Notes: generated by a model from the sequence alone, not told the origin. DNA of 64,000 nt from WHSW01 sp963722175 (GCA_963722175.1 CAVRKA010000001.1:262020-326019); one strand, 5' to 3'. Positions 34,164-42,814 are shown, numbered from the stretch's first letter. A program made the numbers and translations.

Positions 34164-35303
34164 ATGCGCCGCAGGGCAGGGATAGTCATCGCGCTCGTGG
34201 GTGCGCTCGGCTGCCTCCTCGCGCCGTCCGCGTCCGCGGCGAAGGACAACACGGTCTGGCTCTGCAAGCCCGGCCTTGCCGACAACCCGTGCAAGCCCGG
34301 GTTCGGCACGACGACAATCTCGCCGACGGGCGAGGTCGGGGCCGCCGAGTCGGTGAAGCCGGATCGCAAGCCGAAGGCGGACTGCTTCTACGTCTACCCG
34401 ACCGTCAGCGACGACGACGGCCGCAACTCCGACCTCTCGATCGATCCCGAGGAGCGCTCGATCGCCCTCTACCAGGCGGCGCGCTACGGCCTCCACTGCA
34501 GGATCTTCGCCCCGATGTACCGCCAGATCACGCTCGAGGCGCTGTTCAGCGGCCAGCCGCCGACGCCCGAAGAGCGGCAGCTCGCCTACGGCGACGTCGC
34601 CGCCGCCTGGAAGACCTACCTGAAGAAGTACAACGACGGCCGCGGTGTGATCCTGATCGGCCACTCGCAGGGCACGTTCATGCTCCGTCAGCTGATCCAC
34701 GATTACGTCGACCCGAAGAAGGGCGTTCGCAAGCGGCTCGTCTCGGCGATCCTGCTCGGCGGCAACGTCCTGGTCGGGGAGGGCTCGACCGTCGGCGGCG
34801 ACTTCCGGCGCGTCCCGGCCTGCGAGGCGCCGAAGCAGACCGGATGCGCGGTCGCGTTCTCGACCTTCAACGCACCGGTGCCGGCGGACGCCCGCTTCGG
34901 ACACGCGACCACGACCCTCGACGGCAGCCCGGCGACCGGGGATGAGGTGCTGTGCAGCAACCCGGCGGCGCTGGGCGGTGGTTCGGCGCAGCTGCGCACC
35001 GTCTTCCCGAGCGAGCCGTTCGCGCCGGGGACGACGATCGGAGCGGCGACCAACGCCGTCGGCATCCCGCGACCCGCGGTCTCGACCCCGTGGACGCAGG
35101 CCGACGCCTACACCGGAGCGTGCTCGTCGGCCGACAACGCCAACGTCCTGCAGATCGCTCCGGTCGGCGGCGCCCCGACGCTGAACGCGGTCCCCGACGC
35201 GACCTGGGGCCTGCACCTGACCGACGCCAACATCGCGCTCGGCAACCTGACGAACCTGGTCAAGCGCCAGATCAAGGCCTACGAGAAGGCCAGCGCCGGT
35301 TAG
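34164..35303 (+). CDS. Secreted DUF3089 alpha/beta-hydrolase
   Basis: The 379-residue protein has a signal peptide (GIVIALVGALGCLLAPSASA). ADCFYVYPTVSDDD is the DUF3089 opening, and LIGHSQGTFMLRQLI carries the nucleophile Ser of a lipase-like GxSxG elbow. Several Cys pairs suggest disulfides. It is a predicted extracellular esterase or lipase of unknown substrate. It is convergent with the aminotransferase gene, with a 4-bp tail overlap. Confidence 0.84.
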   Translation: MRRRAGIVIALVGALGCLLAPSASAAKDNTVWLCKPGLADNPCKPGFGTTTISPTGEVGAAESVKPDRKPKADCFYVYPTVSDDDGRNSDLSIDPEERSIALYQAARYGLHCRIFAPMYRQITLEALFSGQPPTPEERQLAYGDVAAAWKTYLKKYNDGRGVILIGHSQGTFMLRQLIHDYVDPKKGVRKRLVSAILLGGNVLVGEGSTVGGDFRRVPACEAPKQTGCAVAFSTFNAPVPADARFGHATTTLDGSPATGDEVLCSNPAALGGGSAQLRTVFPSEPFAPGTTIGAATNAVGIPRPAVSTPWTQADAYTGACSSADNANVLQIAPVGGAPTLNAVPDATWGLHLTDANIALGNLTNLVKRQIKAYEKASAG

Positions 35304-36424
35304 CGGTCGGCGCTCGCCGCGGCGGCCGCGGCGCTGAGGCCCGCAAGCCCGCGCTCGAGCTCGTCGGTCTGCGGCCAGGCGAACCCGAGCCGAAACGCGC
35401 GCCGGCCCTGCCCGAACCAGTGTCCCGGGCCGACGTAGGTGCCGTGCTCGCTGAGCAGCGAGTCGTAGAAGCGGTCGGGATCGAGCGGGACGCCGTCGCG
35501 GACGCGCGGGAAGCAGACCACACCCGCCCGCGGTTCCACCCACTCGAACACGTCCTGGGCCGCGATCCACGCGCGAACGACCTCGAGGTGGCGCTCGATC
35601 TTCGCGCGGATCGGCGGCAGGATCCGCTCGCGCGCGCCGAGCACCCGGGCGGCCAGCTCCTCGTCGAGGGTGGCGCCGCAGATCAGGATCTGCTCCTTGG
35701 CCGCCAGCAGGGTCTCGGAGAGCTTGGCGTCGCGACAGGCGAGCCAGCCGATCCGCAGGCCGGGAAGGCCGTAGGTCTTCGACATCGAGGAGACGCTGAT
35801 CGCTCGCTCGGACAGCGACGCGGCCACCGGCAGCGGCTCACCGTAGGCGAGCTCGCGGTAGGTCTCGTCGACCAGCAGCCGGGCTCCACCGTGCCGCTCG
35901 ACGATCTCGACCAGGTTGTCGAGCTCGCCGGGCTCGATCATCGCTCCGGTCGGGTTGTGGGGGTAGGTGAGGCTGACGAGGCGCGTCTCGGGCCGGAGCG
36001 CCCCGGCGATCCGCTCCGGGTCGAGCCGCCAGGAGTCCTCGAACCGCAGCTCGACGGGCTCGAGGTCCGCGGCGAGCGCGAACGGCGTCTCGAGGTTGGT
36101 CGCGTAATTGGGGCTGAGGATGAGCGCGTGCTCGCCGGCGCCGAGGACGGTGGTCGCGACGACGAACAGCGCCGCGGCCGCGCCGGCGGTGACGATCACC
36201 TGGTCGGCGGTCACCGGCGGGCCGTCGGCGGCGATCAGCTCGCGGAGCCTCGGCAGCCCGCGGTGGTCGCCGTACTGGAGCAGCAGCTCCTCGAGGTCGG
36301 CGTCGATCCCGTAGTCGCGCAGGCGCATGTCGGAGAACGAGCTCTCCGAGAGGTTGTAGGCGATCGCGTCGTAGCCGAGCTCCTCGGGCGACTCGATCTC
36401 GATCGGCATCCGGCGGTAGCGCAC
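35300..36424 (-). CDS. PLP-dependent class I/II aminotransferase
   Basis: The 374-residue fold-type I enzyme has VIVTAGAAAALFVVATTVLG (cofactor phosphate region), TYPHNPTGAMI (NPTG motif), LLVDETYRELAYG and SSMSKTYGLPGLRIGW with Schiff-base Lys. FRLGFAWP holds the carboxylate-binding Arg. The amino-acid substrate is not evident, and no biosynthetic partner is adjacent. The GTG at 36424 or the ATG at 36409 could be the start. Confidence 0.9.
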   Translation of the reverse strand: MRYRRMPIEIESPEELGYDAIAYNLSESSFSDMRLRDYGIDADLEELLLQYGDHRGLPRLRELIAADGPPVTADQVIVTAGAAAALFVVATTVLGAGEHALILSPNYATNLETPFALAADLEPVELRFEDSWRLDPERIAGALRPETRLVSLTYPHNPTGAMIEPGELDNLVEIVERHGGARLLVDETYRELAYGEPLPVAASLSERAISVSSMSKTYGLPGLRIGWLACRDAKLSETLLAAKEQILICGATLDEELAARVLGARERILPPIRAKIERHLEVVRAWIAAQDVFEWVEPRAGVVCFPRVRDGVPLDPDRFYDSLLSEHGTYVGPGHWFGQGRRAFRLGFAWPQTDELERGLAGLSAAAAAASADR

Positions 36425-36481
36425 CGCCCGACTCTAATCGCGCGCATCGCGACTCGGCGGGCAGTGCGCGACAATCGGGCG

Positions 36482-36619
36482 GTGCCCGCCGTGGTCAAGC
36501 CGAAGCCCGAGTGCCGTCACTGCGGCGCCGTGCTCGAGCACACGCTCAGCCGCTGCCCGCGGTGCGGCAAGCGATCGTGGCTGAGCCTGTTCCTGCGCGG
36601 CTGGGGGCAGCGGTACTGA
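36482..36619 (+). CDS. 45-residue zinc-ribbon protein
   Basis: This very small gene with a GTG start reads MPAVVKPKPECRHCGAVLEH, then CPRCGKRSW and an aromatic-rich tail. Two CxxC pairs make a classical zinc ribbon. It lies one base before the NYN-domain gene in the same direction, so the two are probably co-translated; an RNA-related role is a guess from that neighbour. Confidence 0.65.
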   Translation: MPAVVKPKPECRHCGAVLEHTLSRCPRCGKRSWLSLFLRGWGQRY

Positions 36620-36620
36620 G

Positions 36621-36989
36621 GTGCGTTACGTGGTCGACGGCATGAACGTGATCGGGACCCGGCCGGACGGCTGGTGGAAGGACCGCGACGCGGCGATGGC
36701 CCGCCTCGTCGACCGGCTCGAGCGCTGGTCGGCCGAGACCGGCGACGACGTCACCGTGGTCTTCGAGCGCAAGCCGAACCCGCCGTTGAGCTCGCCGGTG
36801 ATCGAGGTCGCCCACGCGCCGAAGCCGCGGCCGAACTCGGCCGACGACGAGATCGTCCGCCGCGTCCGGGCCGACCCCAACCCGGCGTCGATCCGTGTCG
36901 TCACCTCCGACAACGTGCTCACCGACCTCGTCCACGGACTCGGGGCGACCGTCGAGCCCTCGTCCTCGTTCCGTGACAGGATCGACTGA
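36621..36989 (+). CDS. NYN-domain putative RNase
   Basis: This 122-residue PIN-like protein has RYVVDGMNVIGTRPDGWW at the N-terminus (first Asp and Asn), DDVTVVFERKP, SADDEIVRRV and VVTSDNVL, the spaced acidic residues of YacP/NYN nucleases. It likely cleaves or binds structured RNA with Mg2+. It has a GTG start, with a zinc-ribbon gene just upstream and a membrane protein 3 bp downstream. Confidence 0.85.
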   Translation: MRYVVDGMNVIGTRPDGWWKDRDAAMARLVDRLERWSAETGDDVTVVFERKPNPPLSSPVIEVAHAPKPRPNSADDEIVRRVRADPNPASIRVVTSDNVLTDLVHGLGATVEPSSSFRDRID

Positions 36990-36992
36990 GCG

Positions 36993-37718
36993 ATGGAGGG
37001 GAAGAAGACGACGTCGAACTGGACCGGCGGCCGGATCGTGGCGATGATCTTCGCGAGCCTCGGCGCCCTGATCGGGGTCACCCTGCTGCTCTGCGGCCTC
37101 GGCCTGATCGCCATCCACGGCTTGGCCCGCGACGACGACGGCTTCTACACGACCGACCGGGAGCAGCTGCGGTCGGACGGCTATGCGATCAGCACCGACG
37201 AGCTCAACCTCGACTTCGTCGACGATCTCCCGGACGACCTGCTCGGGACCCTGAGGGTGAACGCGGAAGGGATCGGCGGCAGGCCGCTGTTCGTCGGAAT
37301 CGGACGGTCGGCCGACGTCGAGCGTTACCTCGCCCGCGTCGCCCACTCCGAGCTCACCGACTTCGACCGGGGACGCCCCGAGTACGTCGAGGTCAGCGGA
37401 GGAGCCCCGAGCTCGCCCCCGATCGCGCAGCATTTCTGGGTCGCGCAGAGCCAGGGCTTCGGCGACCAGCGGATCGACTGGGACCCGGAGAATGGGGTCT
37501 GGACGGTGGTGGCGATGAACGCCGGCGGCTCCCGGCCGGTTGCGGTCGACGCGGAGATCGGCGCGAAGCTCGACTGGCTGATCTGGCTCGGGGTCGGCTT
37601 CACCATCGCCGGGCTCGTGTTCAGCATCGGCGGCGTGATCCTGATCCTGGTCGTCGGCCGTCGGGCGTCGCGCGACCGGATCGCCGTGCCCGGGGCCGCC
37701 GATCGGCCGGATGCGTGA
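36993..37718 (+). CDS. Two-helix membrane protein, unknown function
   Basis: The 241-residue protein has an N-terminal membrane helix (IVAMIFASLGALIGVTLLLC). A roughly 150-residue extracytoplasmic domain follows with FVGIGRSADVERYLARVAHS. A second helix near the C-terminus (LIWLGVGFTIAGLVFSIGGV) ends in a short basic tail. The arrangement recurs in actinobacterial hypothetical proteins, but no function is known. It is co-transcribed with the NYN gene. Confidence 0.75.
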   Translation: MEGKKTTSNWTGGRIVAMIFASLGALIGVTLLLCGLGLIAIHGLARDDDGFYTTDREQLRSDGYAISTDELNLDFVDDLPDDLLGTLRVNAEGIGGRPLFVGIGRSADVERYLARVAHSELTDFDRGRPEYVEVSGGAPSSPPIAQHFWVAQSQGFGDQRIDWDPENGVWTVVAMNAGGSRPVAVDAEIGAKLDWLIWLGVGFTIAGLVFSIGGVILILVVGRRASRDRIAVPGAADRPDA

Positions 37719-37728
37719 TCGACTGGAC

Positions 37729-37743
37729 TAGGCCCTTACTTCG
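37729..37743 (+). promoter_or_regulatory. Shared upstream motif TAGGCCCTTACTT (copy 1)
   Basis: TAGGCCCTTACTTCG lies 24 bp before the glycosyltransferase start. The same 13-mer recurs at 40836 before the RTX gene. It may be a promoter element, but this is weak evidence. Confidence 0.3.
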
Positions 37744-37767
37744 GCGCGCCGTGGCCGTTCTTGGTTC

Positions 37768-38802
37768 GTGCCCCGAAACACCGCTCCGCGGCTGACGGCG
37801 ATCGTCCCTGCCTATAACGAGGCGACCTCGGTCGCCGAGACCGTCGCATCGCTCCTCGACCAGACGCGGCCTCCCGACGAGGTCCTCGTCGTCGACGACT
37901 GCTCCACCGATGACACGGCCGCGGTCGCCGCGGCGGCCGGGGCGACCGTGATCCGGCCGCCCGAGAACACGGGCTCGAAGGCCGGTGCCCAGTCGTTCGC
38001 GCTCGAGCGGGTGACGACCGAGCTCGTGATGGCCGTCGACGCCGACACGACGCTCGAGCGCGACGCGGTCGAGAAGCTGCTCGAGGCGCTCGACGACGAG
38101 CGGGTCGCAGCGGCCTGCGGGTTCGTGCTCCCGCGCCACGTTCGCACCATCTGGGAGCGCGGCCGCTACGTCGAGTACCTGCTCGCGTTCAGCTTCTTCA
38201 AGCGGGTCCAGGACCAGTTCGGCAAGCCGCTGATCTCGTCGGGTTGCTTCTCGGTCTACCGGACCGCGGAGCTGCGCGCGGCCGGCGGCTGGTCGGACCG
38301 GACGATGGCCGAGGACATGGACCTCACCTGGACCCTCTACCGCGCCGACCACCGGGTCCGCTTCGTCCCCGAGGCGGTCTCGTATCCGATCGAGCCCCAC
38401 AACTTCGAGTTCCTCGGCAAGCAGCTGCGCCGCTGGTCGCACGGCTTCGTCCAGAACGTCCGCCTGCACTGGCGCTCGCTGCTCGAGCTCGGCTACCTGC
38501 GCTCGACCGTCGCGGTCGGCTTCTGGGACGCGATCATGGCCTCGTTCGCCTACCTGCTGCTGCTGCCGCTCTTGGCGATCCTGATCAGCCCGTGGGTGCT
38601 CGGTGCGTACCTGGTCGATGCGCCCGTCGTTCTCGTCCCGGTCCTCTGGCAGGCGATCGGGCGGGGCGAGACGCGCCGCGCGCTGGCGAGCCTCCCGAGC
38701 TTCTTCGTGCTGCGGATCGTCAACGGCGTCTTCATCCTCAGCGCCGTCTGGCGGGAGTTGGTGATCGGGCGGCCACTACTCGTCTACGAAAAGGGGCACT
38801 GA
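37768..38802 (+). CDS. Family 2 glycosyltransferase, membrane-associated
   Basis: This 344-residue protein has a GTG start. The GT-A domain shows LTAIVPAYNEATSVAETVAS, VVDDCSTDD, VDADTTLE (DxD), the acceptor-site MAEDMDLTW and the QLRRWSHGF (Q/RxxRW) motif of processive synthases. Three or four C-terminal membrane helices follow. It resembles cellulose/hyaluronan-synthase-like or poly-GlcNAc synthases and probably makes a surface polysaccharide. The stop overlaps the next gene by 1 bp. Confidence 0.88.
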   Translation: MPRNTAPRLTAIVPAYNEATSVAETVASLLDQTRPPDEVLVVDDCSTDDTAAVAAAAGATVIRPPENTGSKAGAQSFALERVTTELVMAVDADTTLERDAVEKLLEALDDERVAAACGFVLPRHVRTIWERGRYVEYLLAFSFFKRVQDQFGKPLISSGCFSVYRTAELRAAGGWSDRTMAEDMDLTWTLYRADHRVRFVPEAVSYPIEPHNFEFLGKQLRRWSHGFVQNVRLHWRSLLELGYLRSTVAVGFWDAIMASFAYLLLLPLLAILISPWVLGAYLVDAPVVLVPVLWQAIGRGETRRALASLPSFFVLRIVNGVFILSAVWRELVIGRPLLVYEKGH

Positions 38803-39233
38803 TGTCTGCTGGGCTTCCCGGACTTGGTCTCGGCGGGTTGTTCTTCGTGATCTCGGCGCTGCTCGGGCCCGCCTTCGAGCTCGGCCGCGCGGCGCGCGGG
38901 CGCAGCAGCGTGCGGGCGTGGCGGCAGGTCGGGCGCCAGTTCGCGCTCGCGCTCGCGATGATCGTCGCGGTCGAGCTCGCGCTCCGTGGCCTGTTGCTCG
39001 CCGGCGCCGTGCTCGGCGCCGGCACCGATCCGGGCGGCCAGGGTCTGACCGCCCTGCCGCTGACCCCGATCGGGATCACCACGGCAGTGTTGTTCGCGGT
39101 CCTGCTCGCCGCCAAGTGCGCCCAGCTCGGGCTCCGGGCCGCTGTGCGGATGCGGGCGTGGCGGTCGCGGACCCGCGGGCTCTGCCCGCAGCCGTGCGAT
39201 TGCTGCAGTCAGGCCAGCCAGGCTCGGACCTAG
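38802..39233 (+). CDS. Small membrane protein downstream of the glycosyltransferase
   Basis: The 143-residue protein has three hydrophobic stretches (GLGGLFFVISALLGPAFELG, ALALAMIVAVELALRGLLLA and ITTAVLFAVLLAAKCAQLGL) and a Cys/Arg-rich tail (CPQPCDCCSQ). Its TGATG overlap with the glycosyltransferase suggests it is an accessory to it. No family is recognised. Confidence 0.7.
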   Translation: MSAGLPGLGLGGLFFVISALLGPAFELGRAARGRSSVRAWRQVGRQFALALAMIVAVELALRGLLLAGAVLGAGTDPGGQGLTALPLTPIGITTAVLFAVLLAAKCAQLGLRAAVRMRAWRSRTRGLCPQPCDCCSQASQART

Positions 39234-39266
39234 GCGGACTTGAACCGATGCTCCACAATCTCCCAG

Positions 39267-40823
39267 ATGAGCGAGAGCGCGGGACGCCTGTCGCCGCACC
39301 TCCCCAGGTCGCCGGGGGCGCGCCTGTCGAACGACACCAGCCTCGCCCGCCGGGCGGCGGACGGGGACGAACGCGCCTTCGCGGCGATCTACGAGCGACA
39401 CCACCAGGAGCTCTATCGCTACTGCCGGGCGATCCTCCGCGATCCGGACGACGCCCAGGACGCCCTGCAGGCGACGATGGTCAAGGCTCTTCGCGCGCTG
39501 CCGGGCGAGGAGCGCGAGATCGCGCTGAAGCCGTGGCTGTTCCGGATCGCGCACAACGAGGCGATCTCGATCGTCAGGGCTCGGCAGAGCTCGGCGACGC
39601 TCGACCCGGAGGTCGCCGACCCGCAGGCGGCGCCGGACGACGAGGCGGAGACGCGCGAGCGTCTGCGCGAGTTGGTCGGCGACCTGGAACAGTTGCCCGA
39701 GCGGCAGCGCGGCGCGCTCGTGATGCGCGAGCTGAGCGGACTGAGCTTCGCGGAGATCGGTCGCGTGTTCGACGTCAACCCGTCGGCCGCGAAGCAGGCG
39801 GTCTACGAGGCGCGCGTCGCGCTGCTGGAGATCGCTGAGGGTCGCGAGATGGAGTGCGATCTGGTCAGAGAGGCGATCTCCGCCCACGACCGGCGCGTCC
39901 TGCGCGGCCGGCGGATCCGCGCCCACCTGCGCGGCTGCGAGCGCTGCAGCGACTTCGAGGCCGGGATCGGGCGGCGGCGCTCCGACCTTGCCGCGCTGGC
40001 GCCGCCGATGGCGGTTCCCGCGGCGCTTGCGACTCTGCAAGCGGTGCTCGGCGGCGGATCGGCCGCGGGAGGCGCCGCGGCCGTCGGCGCCGGGGCCGGG
40101 GCGGGCGCGCTCGGCGGCGGGGTCGGAGCCGGCCTCGGCGGCGCCGCCCTGAAGGCGACGGTCGCCGTCCTCGCCACGGCGACGGTCGCCGGCGGCGCGG
40201 CCCAGCTCACCGGGGTGATCGACGTCGGCGGGTCGTCGAAGCCGAAGCAGGAGAGCGCCCCAGCGACGGCGCCCGCGCAGCCGGCCGAGACCTCGGGCGG
40301 CGGTGGCGAGGCCGCCGGCGGCTCGACCCGCTTCGGGTCGAGCCAGGCCGGCTCGCAGGGCCAGGGACAACGCGGCAACGGCGATCGACAGGGGCGCGGA
40401 AACGCCGACCATCGCCAGGGCGGCGGCAACGGCGCTCCGGGCAACCGCAGCCACGCTCAGGCGACGGCGCCAGGGCAGGCGACGGCGCCAGGGCAGGCGA
40501 CGGCACCTGGTCAGACCACGTCGCCCGGAAACTCTGGATCGGCGCCGGGCCAGGCGGGCTCGGCGGGCGGCTCCGCCGGCGCCCCTGGTCAGACGGGAAG
40601 CACCCCGGGCCAGTCGGGTTCGGCCGGCAACTCCGCCGGCGCTCCGGGCCAGACCGGAACCGCTCCGGGCCAGTCGGGCGCCCAGGGCGGGGGCACGGAC
40701 GCAAGCGCGAGCGGCCAGGCGCACGGAGGCGGTACCGGCACCGCTCCCGGTCAGACAGGCGCCTCGCCGGGCCAGAGCGGCACGGCCGGAAGCTCGGCGA
40801 ACGCGCCCGGGGACCTCGAGTAG
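39267..40823 (+). CDS. ECF sigma factor fused to zinc anti-sigma domain, membrane helix and repeat tail
   Basis: This protein has about 518 residues. The N-terminal ECF sigma shows region 2 ERHHQELYRYCRAILRD, DAQDALQATMVKALRAL and region 4 LPERQRGALVMRELSGLSFA. A zinc anti-sigma-like motif RAHLRGCERC (HxxxCxxC) follows, then an Ala/Gly hydrophobic stretch, one membrane helix (LKATVAVLATATVAGGAAQL) and about 190 residues of exported Gly/Gln/Ser low complexity with many APGQ units. Sensor, anchor and sigma factor are in one chain, so release would need proteolysis. A TTG at 39240 is an alternative start. Confidence 0.82.
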   Translation: MSESAGRLSPHLPRSPGARLSNDTSLARRAADGDERAFAAIYERHHQELYRYCRAILRDPDDAQDALQATMVKALRALPGEEREIALKPWLFRIAHNEAISIVRARQSSATLDPEVADPQAAPDDEAETRERLRELVGDLEQLPERQRGALVMRELSGLSFAEIGRVFDVNPSAAKQAVYEARVALLEIAEGREMECDLVREAISAHDRRVLRGRRIRAHLRGCERCSDFEAGIGRRRSDLAALAPPMAVPAALATLQAVLGGGSAAGGAAAVGAGAGAGALGGGVGAGLGGAALKATVAVLATATVAGGAAQLTGVIDVGGSSKPKQESAPATAPAQPAETSGGGGEAAGGSTRFGSSQAGSQGQGQRGNGDRQGRGNADHRQGGGNGAPGNRSHAQATAPGQATAPGQATAPGQTTSPGNSGSAPGQAGSAGGSAGAPGQTGSTPGQSGSAGNSAGAPGQTGTAPGQSGAQGGGTDASASGQAHGGGTGTAPGQTGASPGQSGTAGSSANAPGDLE

Positions 40824-40835
40824 TCCCGCCGGGGG

Positions 40836-40848
40836 TAGGCCCTTACTT
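40836..40848 (+). promoter_or_regulatory. Shared upstream motif TAGGCCCTTACTT (copy 2)
   Basis: Same 13-mer as at 37729, here 75 bp before the DUF11/RTX gene and just after the sigma-factor stop. Confidence 0.3.
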
Positions 40849-40923
40849 TCGTTTCGTTTCCGCGTTGTTTGGGTAGATGACCGGATCACGCAGGAACGCG
40901 ACGATCGGCAGGAGGGACCAGAG

Positions 40924-41820
40924 ATGACGCCGTTGCGCAGGCATGGAATCCGACTAGGGGCTGCGGCGTTCGCCGCGATGGGGCTGATCGCCCTGCTCCC
41001 CGCGAGCGCGCTCGCGGCTACGGCCGACCTCGCGGTCGACAAGAGCGACGGGCTCGACGACTCCGCGACCGTGACGGTGGGCGGCGAGATCACCTACACG
41101 ATCACGGTCACCAACAACGGCCCGGATGCGGCAACCGGGGTCGAGCTCGTCGACAACCTCTCGAACCGGCTCGATTTCGTCTCCGCGGATCCGAGTCAGG
41201 GGTCCTGCAAGGGGTCGAAGAAGCTCACCTGCACACTGGAAACGATCGCGAACGGAGCGTCGGCGACCGTGACGATCAGGGTGACGGCGAAGAAGGACGG
41301 GGAGGTCGTCAACGCGGCGAGCGTGACGACCACGGACACCGACCCGGTGAGCCCCAACGACACCGACAAGGAGACCACGAACATCGTCGAGCCGGTAGCG
41401 GTCACCTGCAACGGCCAGGACGCGGACTTCGTCGGAACCGAGGGCAATGACACGCTCACGGGGACGAAGAAGCGGGATGTGTTCGTCACCCTGGGCGGCA
41501 ACGACACGGTCGTCGGGGGCGCCGGCGGTGACCTCATCTGTACGGGGGGCGGCGACGACACGATCAGGGGAGAGGACGGCAACGACGCGATCAAGAGCGG
41601 CGGCGGCAACGACCTGGTCAAGAGCGGCGTCGACAACGACTTCATCAAGAGCGGCGGCGGCAACGACCTCGCCAAGGGCGGCGCGGGCGCCGACCAGATC
41701 CGCGGGAAGGCCGGCGACGACAGCCTCGGCGGGGGCAGCGGCGACGATATTTTGCGTGGGGGAGGTGGGTCAGACAGCTGCAAGGGTGGTCCCGGTACGG
41801 ACACCAAGTTCGGCTGCTGA
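40924..41820 (+). CDS. Secreted DUF11 plus RTX calcium-binding repeat protein
   Basis: The 298-residue protein has a signal peptide (GAAAFAAMGLIALLPASALA). A DUF11 domain follows (TYTITVTNNGPDAATGVELV), then from about residue 170 some nine RTX nonapeptide-type units (GTEGNDTLTG, GGNDTVVGGAGG, GGGNDLVKSG). A Cys-closed end reads SCKGGPGTDTKFGC. It should fold into a Ca2+-loaded beta-roll outside the cell. No catalytic domain is present, so it is a structural or adhesive surface protein. Confidence 0.86.
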   Translation: MTPLRRHGIRLGAAAFAAMGLIALLPASALAATADLAVDKSDGLDDSATVTVGGEITYTITVTNNGPDAATGVELVDNLSNRLDFVSADPSQGSCKGSKKLTCTLETIANGASATVTIRVTAKKDGEVVNAASVTTTDTDPVSPNDTDKETTNIVEPVAVTCNGQDADFVGTEGNDTLTGTKKRDVFVTLGGNDTVVGGAGGDLICTGGGDDTIRGEDGNDAIKSGGGNDLVKSGVDNDFIKSGGGNDLAKGGAGADQIRGKAGDDSLGGGSGDDILRGGGGSDSCKGGPGTDTKFGC

Positions 41821-41931
41821 CAACACGTCACGGCCGGCCCGTGCTGCCGGCTGTGACCTCCGACGGGTGACGGGCGCCTCAATCGGCGCCCGTCGCCTTT
41901 CCCGAGCCGAGCGCGGGCTCGGTGAACGCGC

Positions 41932-42276
41932 TCATGCTTCGACGGGGATCCCGTGGCGGGCGACCGCGCGGTCGTAGTTGAGGCGCAGCATCGCCACCAC
42001 GTCGTCGACGTCCGCTTCACTTTCGATCAGGCGGGCGCCGTAGCCCGGCTTGCCCGGAAACACGGGGTGGTAGTCAATCCGGCCGGCCTCGTGAAGCTGA
42101 TGCCAGACCGCCTTTGGAAAGCCGCTGTGAAATGTGCGATCGCCGTGCAGGTGCCCGATCTCGCGGCGCCCGACCCGCAGCGACAGCTCGCCGCGGTTGC
42201 CGTTCACCGCCTCGACTCCGGGCCACGAGGTCGCCTCCGCGACGATCCGTTCGCTGAAGCTGGCTTGCTGGGTCAT
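41932..42276 (-). CDS. DUF5519 (luciferase-like) protein under SoxR-type promoter
   Basis: The 114-residue protein reads WPGVEAVNGNRGELSLRVGR, GHLHGDRTFHSGFPKAVWHQ and HPVFPGKPGYGARLIES, which match DUF5519/luciferase-family small proteins. Biochemical role is unknown. RBS AAGGAG precedes the ATG. Its promoter has -35 TTGACT and -10 TAGGCT separated by 19 bp with the SoxR palindrome in the spacer, so it is a direct SoxR target by inspection. Confidence 0.82.
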   Translation of the reverse strand: MTQQASFSERIVAEATSWPGVEAVNGNRGELSLRVGRREIGHLHGDRTFHSGFPKAVWHQLHEAGRIDYHPVFPGKPGYGARLIESEADVDDVVAMLRLNYDRAVARHGIPVEA

Positions 42277-42306
42277 GGCTGACTCCTTGATTCGGATTCA
42301 ACCGCG

Positions 42307-42337
42307 AGCCTACAAGTTCAAGTGAACTTGAAGTCAA
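42307..42337 (-). promoter_or_regulatory. SoxR operator inside a 19-bp-spacer promoter
   Basis: On the minus strand TTGACT (-35, 42332-42337), a 19-bp spacer, then TAGGCT (-10, 42307-42312). The spacer holds the dyad TTCAAGT-GA-ACTTGAA (plus-strand reading, 42317-42332), close to the SoxR consensus CCTCAAGTTRACTTGAGG. Over-long spacing is the hallmark of MerR-type activation. Confidence 0.82.
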
Positions 42338-42363
42338 GGGCGGAGTCTGGTTTCCTTGCTCGC

Positions 42364-42813
42364 GTGAAGGATCTGCTCACGATCGGCGAGGTCTCGCGCC
42401 GCAGCGGCGTCGCCGCCTCGGCGTTGCGGTTCTACGAGGAGCGTGGGCTGATCACCTCCGAGCGCGCCGGCTCGGGCCACCGGCGCTTCCCGCGGCCGGT
42501 CCTGCGGCGGATCGCGTTCATCGTCTTCGCGCAGCGGATCGGATTGACGCTCGACGAGATCGGCGCCGAGCTCGCGAAGCTGCCCCCGGACCGCGCCCCG
42601 AGCCGCCGCGACTGGTCGCGCCTCTCGTCGAAGTGGACGGATCGGATCGACGAGCGGATTGCCGAGCTCGAGCGCCTGCGGCGGGGCCTGACCGAGTGCA
42701 TCGGCTGCGGTTGCCTGTCGCTCGAACGCTGTCGGCTCGCGAACCCCGGCGACCGAGCCGCGAGGCTCGGACCGGGACCGCGCTACTGGGTCGGCGACCG
42801 CCCGCTCGATTAG
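42364..42813 (+). CDS. soxR: Redox-sensitive MerR-family activator SoxR
   Basis: The 149-residue protein has the MerR helix-turn-helix LLTIGEVSRRSGVAASALRF, then YEERGLITSERAGSGHRRF, a dimerisation helix, and the 2Fe-2S site C112-x2-C115-x-C117-x5-C123. Oxidation of the cluster by redox-cycling compounds switches promoter DNA. The GTG at 42364 is preferred because an upstream in-frame GTG (42322) lies inside the operator. It is divergent from its DUF5519 target and followed 1 bp later by a flavin monooxygenase. Confidence 0.92.
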   Translation: MKDLLTIGEVSRRSGVAASALRFYEERGLITSERAGSGHRRFPRPVLRRIAFIVFAQRIGLTLDEIGAELAKLPPDRAPSRRDWSRLSSKWTDRIDERIAELERLRRGLTECIGCGCLSLERCRLANPGDRAARLGPGPRYWVGDRPLD

Positions 42814-42814
42814 C

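Noticed and set aside
40444..40800. Short tandem GGGCAGGCGACGGCGCCA-like repeats
   Set aside because: They encode the APGQ tail of the sigma-factor fusion, so they are not an independent repeat element.
38784..41093. 769-codon minus-strand frame
   Set aside because: Antisense to the small membrane protein, the sigma factor and the start of the RTX gene; it has only low-complexity Arg/Ala/Gly content.
42322..42363. Upstream GTG start for soxR
   Set aside because: The codon lies inside the SoxR palindrome and adds residues absent from the family; the GTG at 42364 fits.
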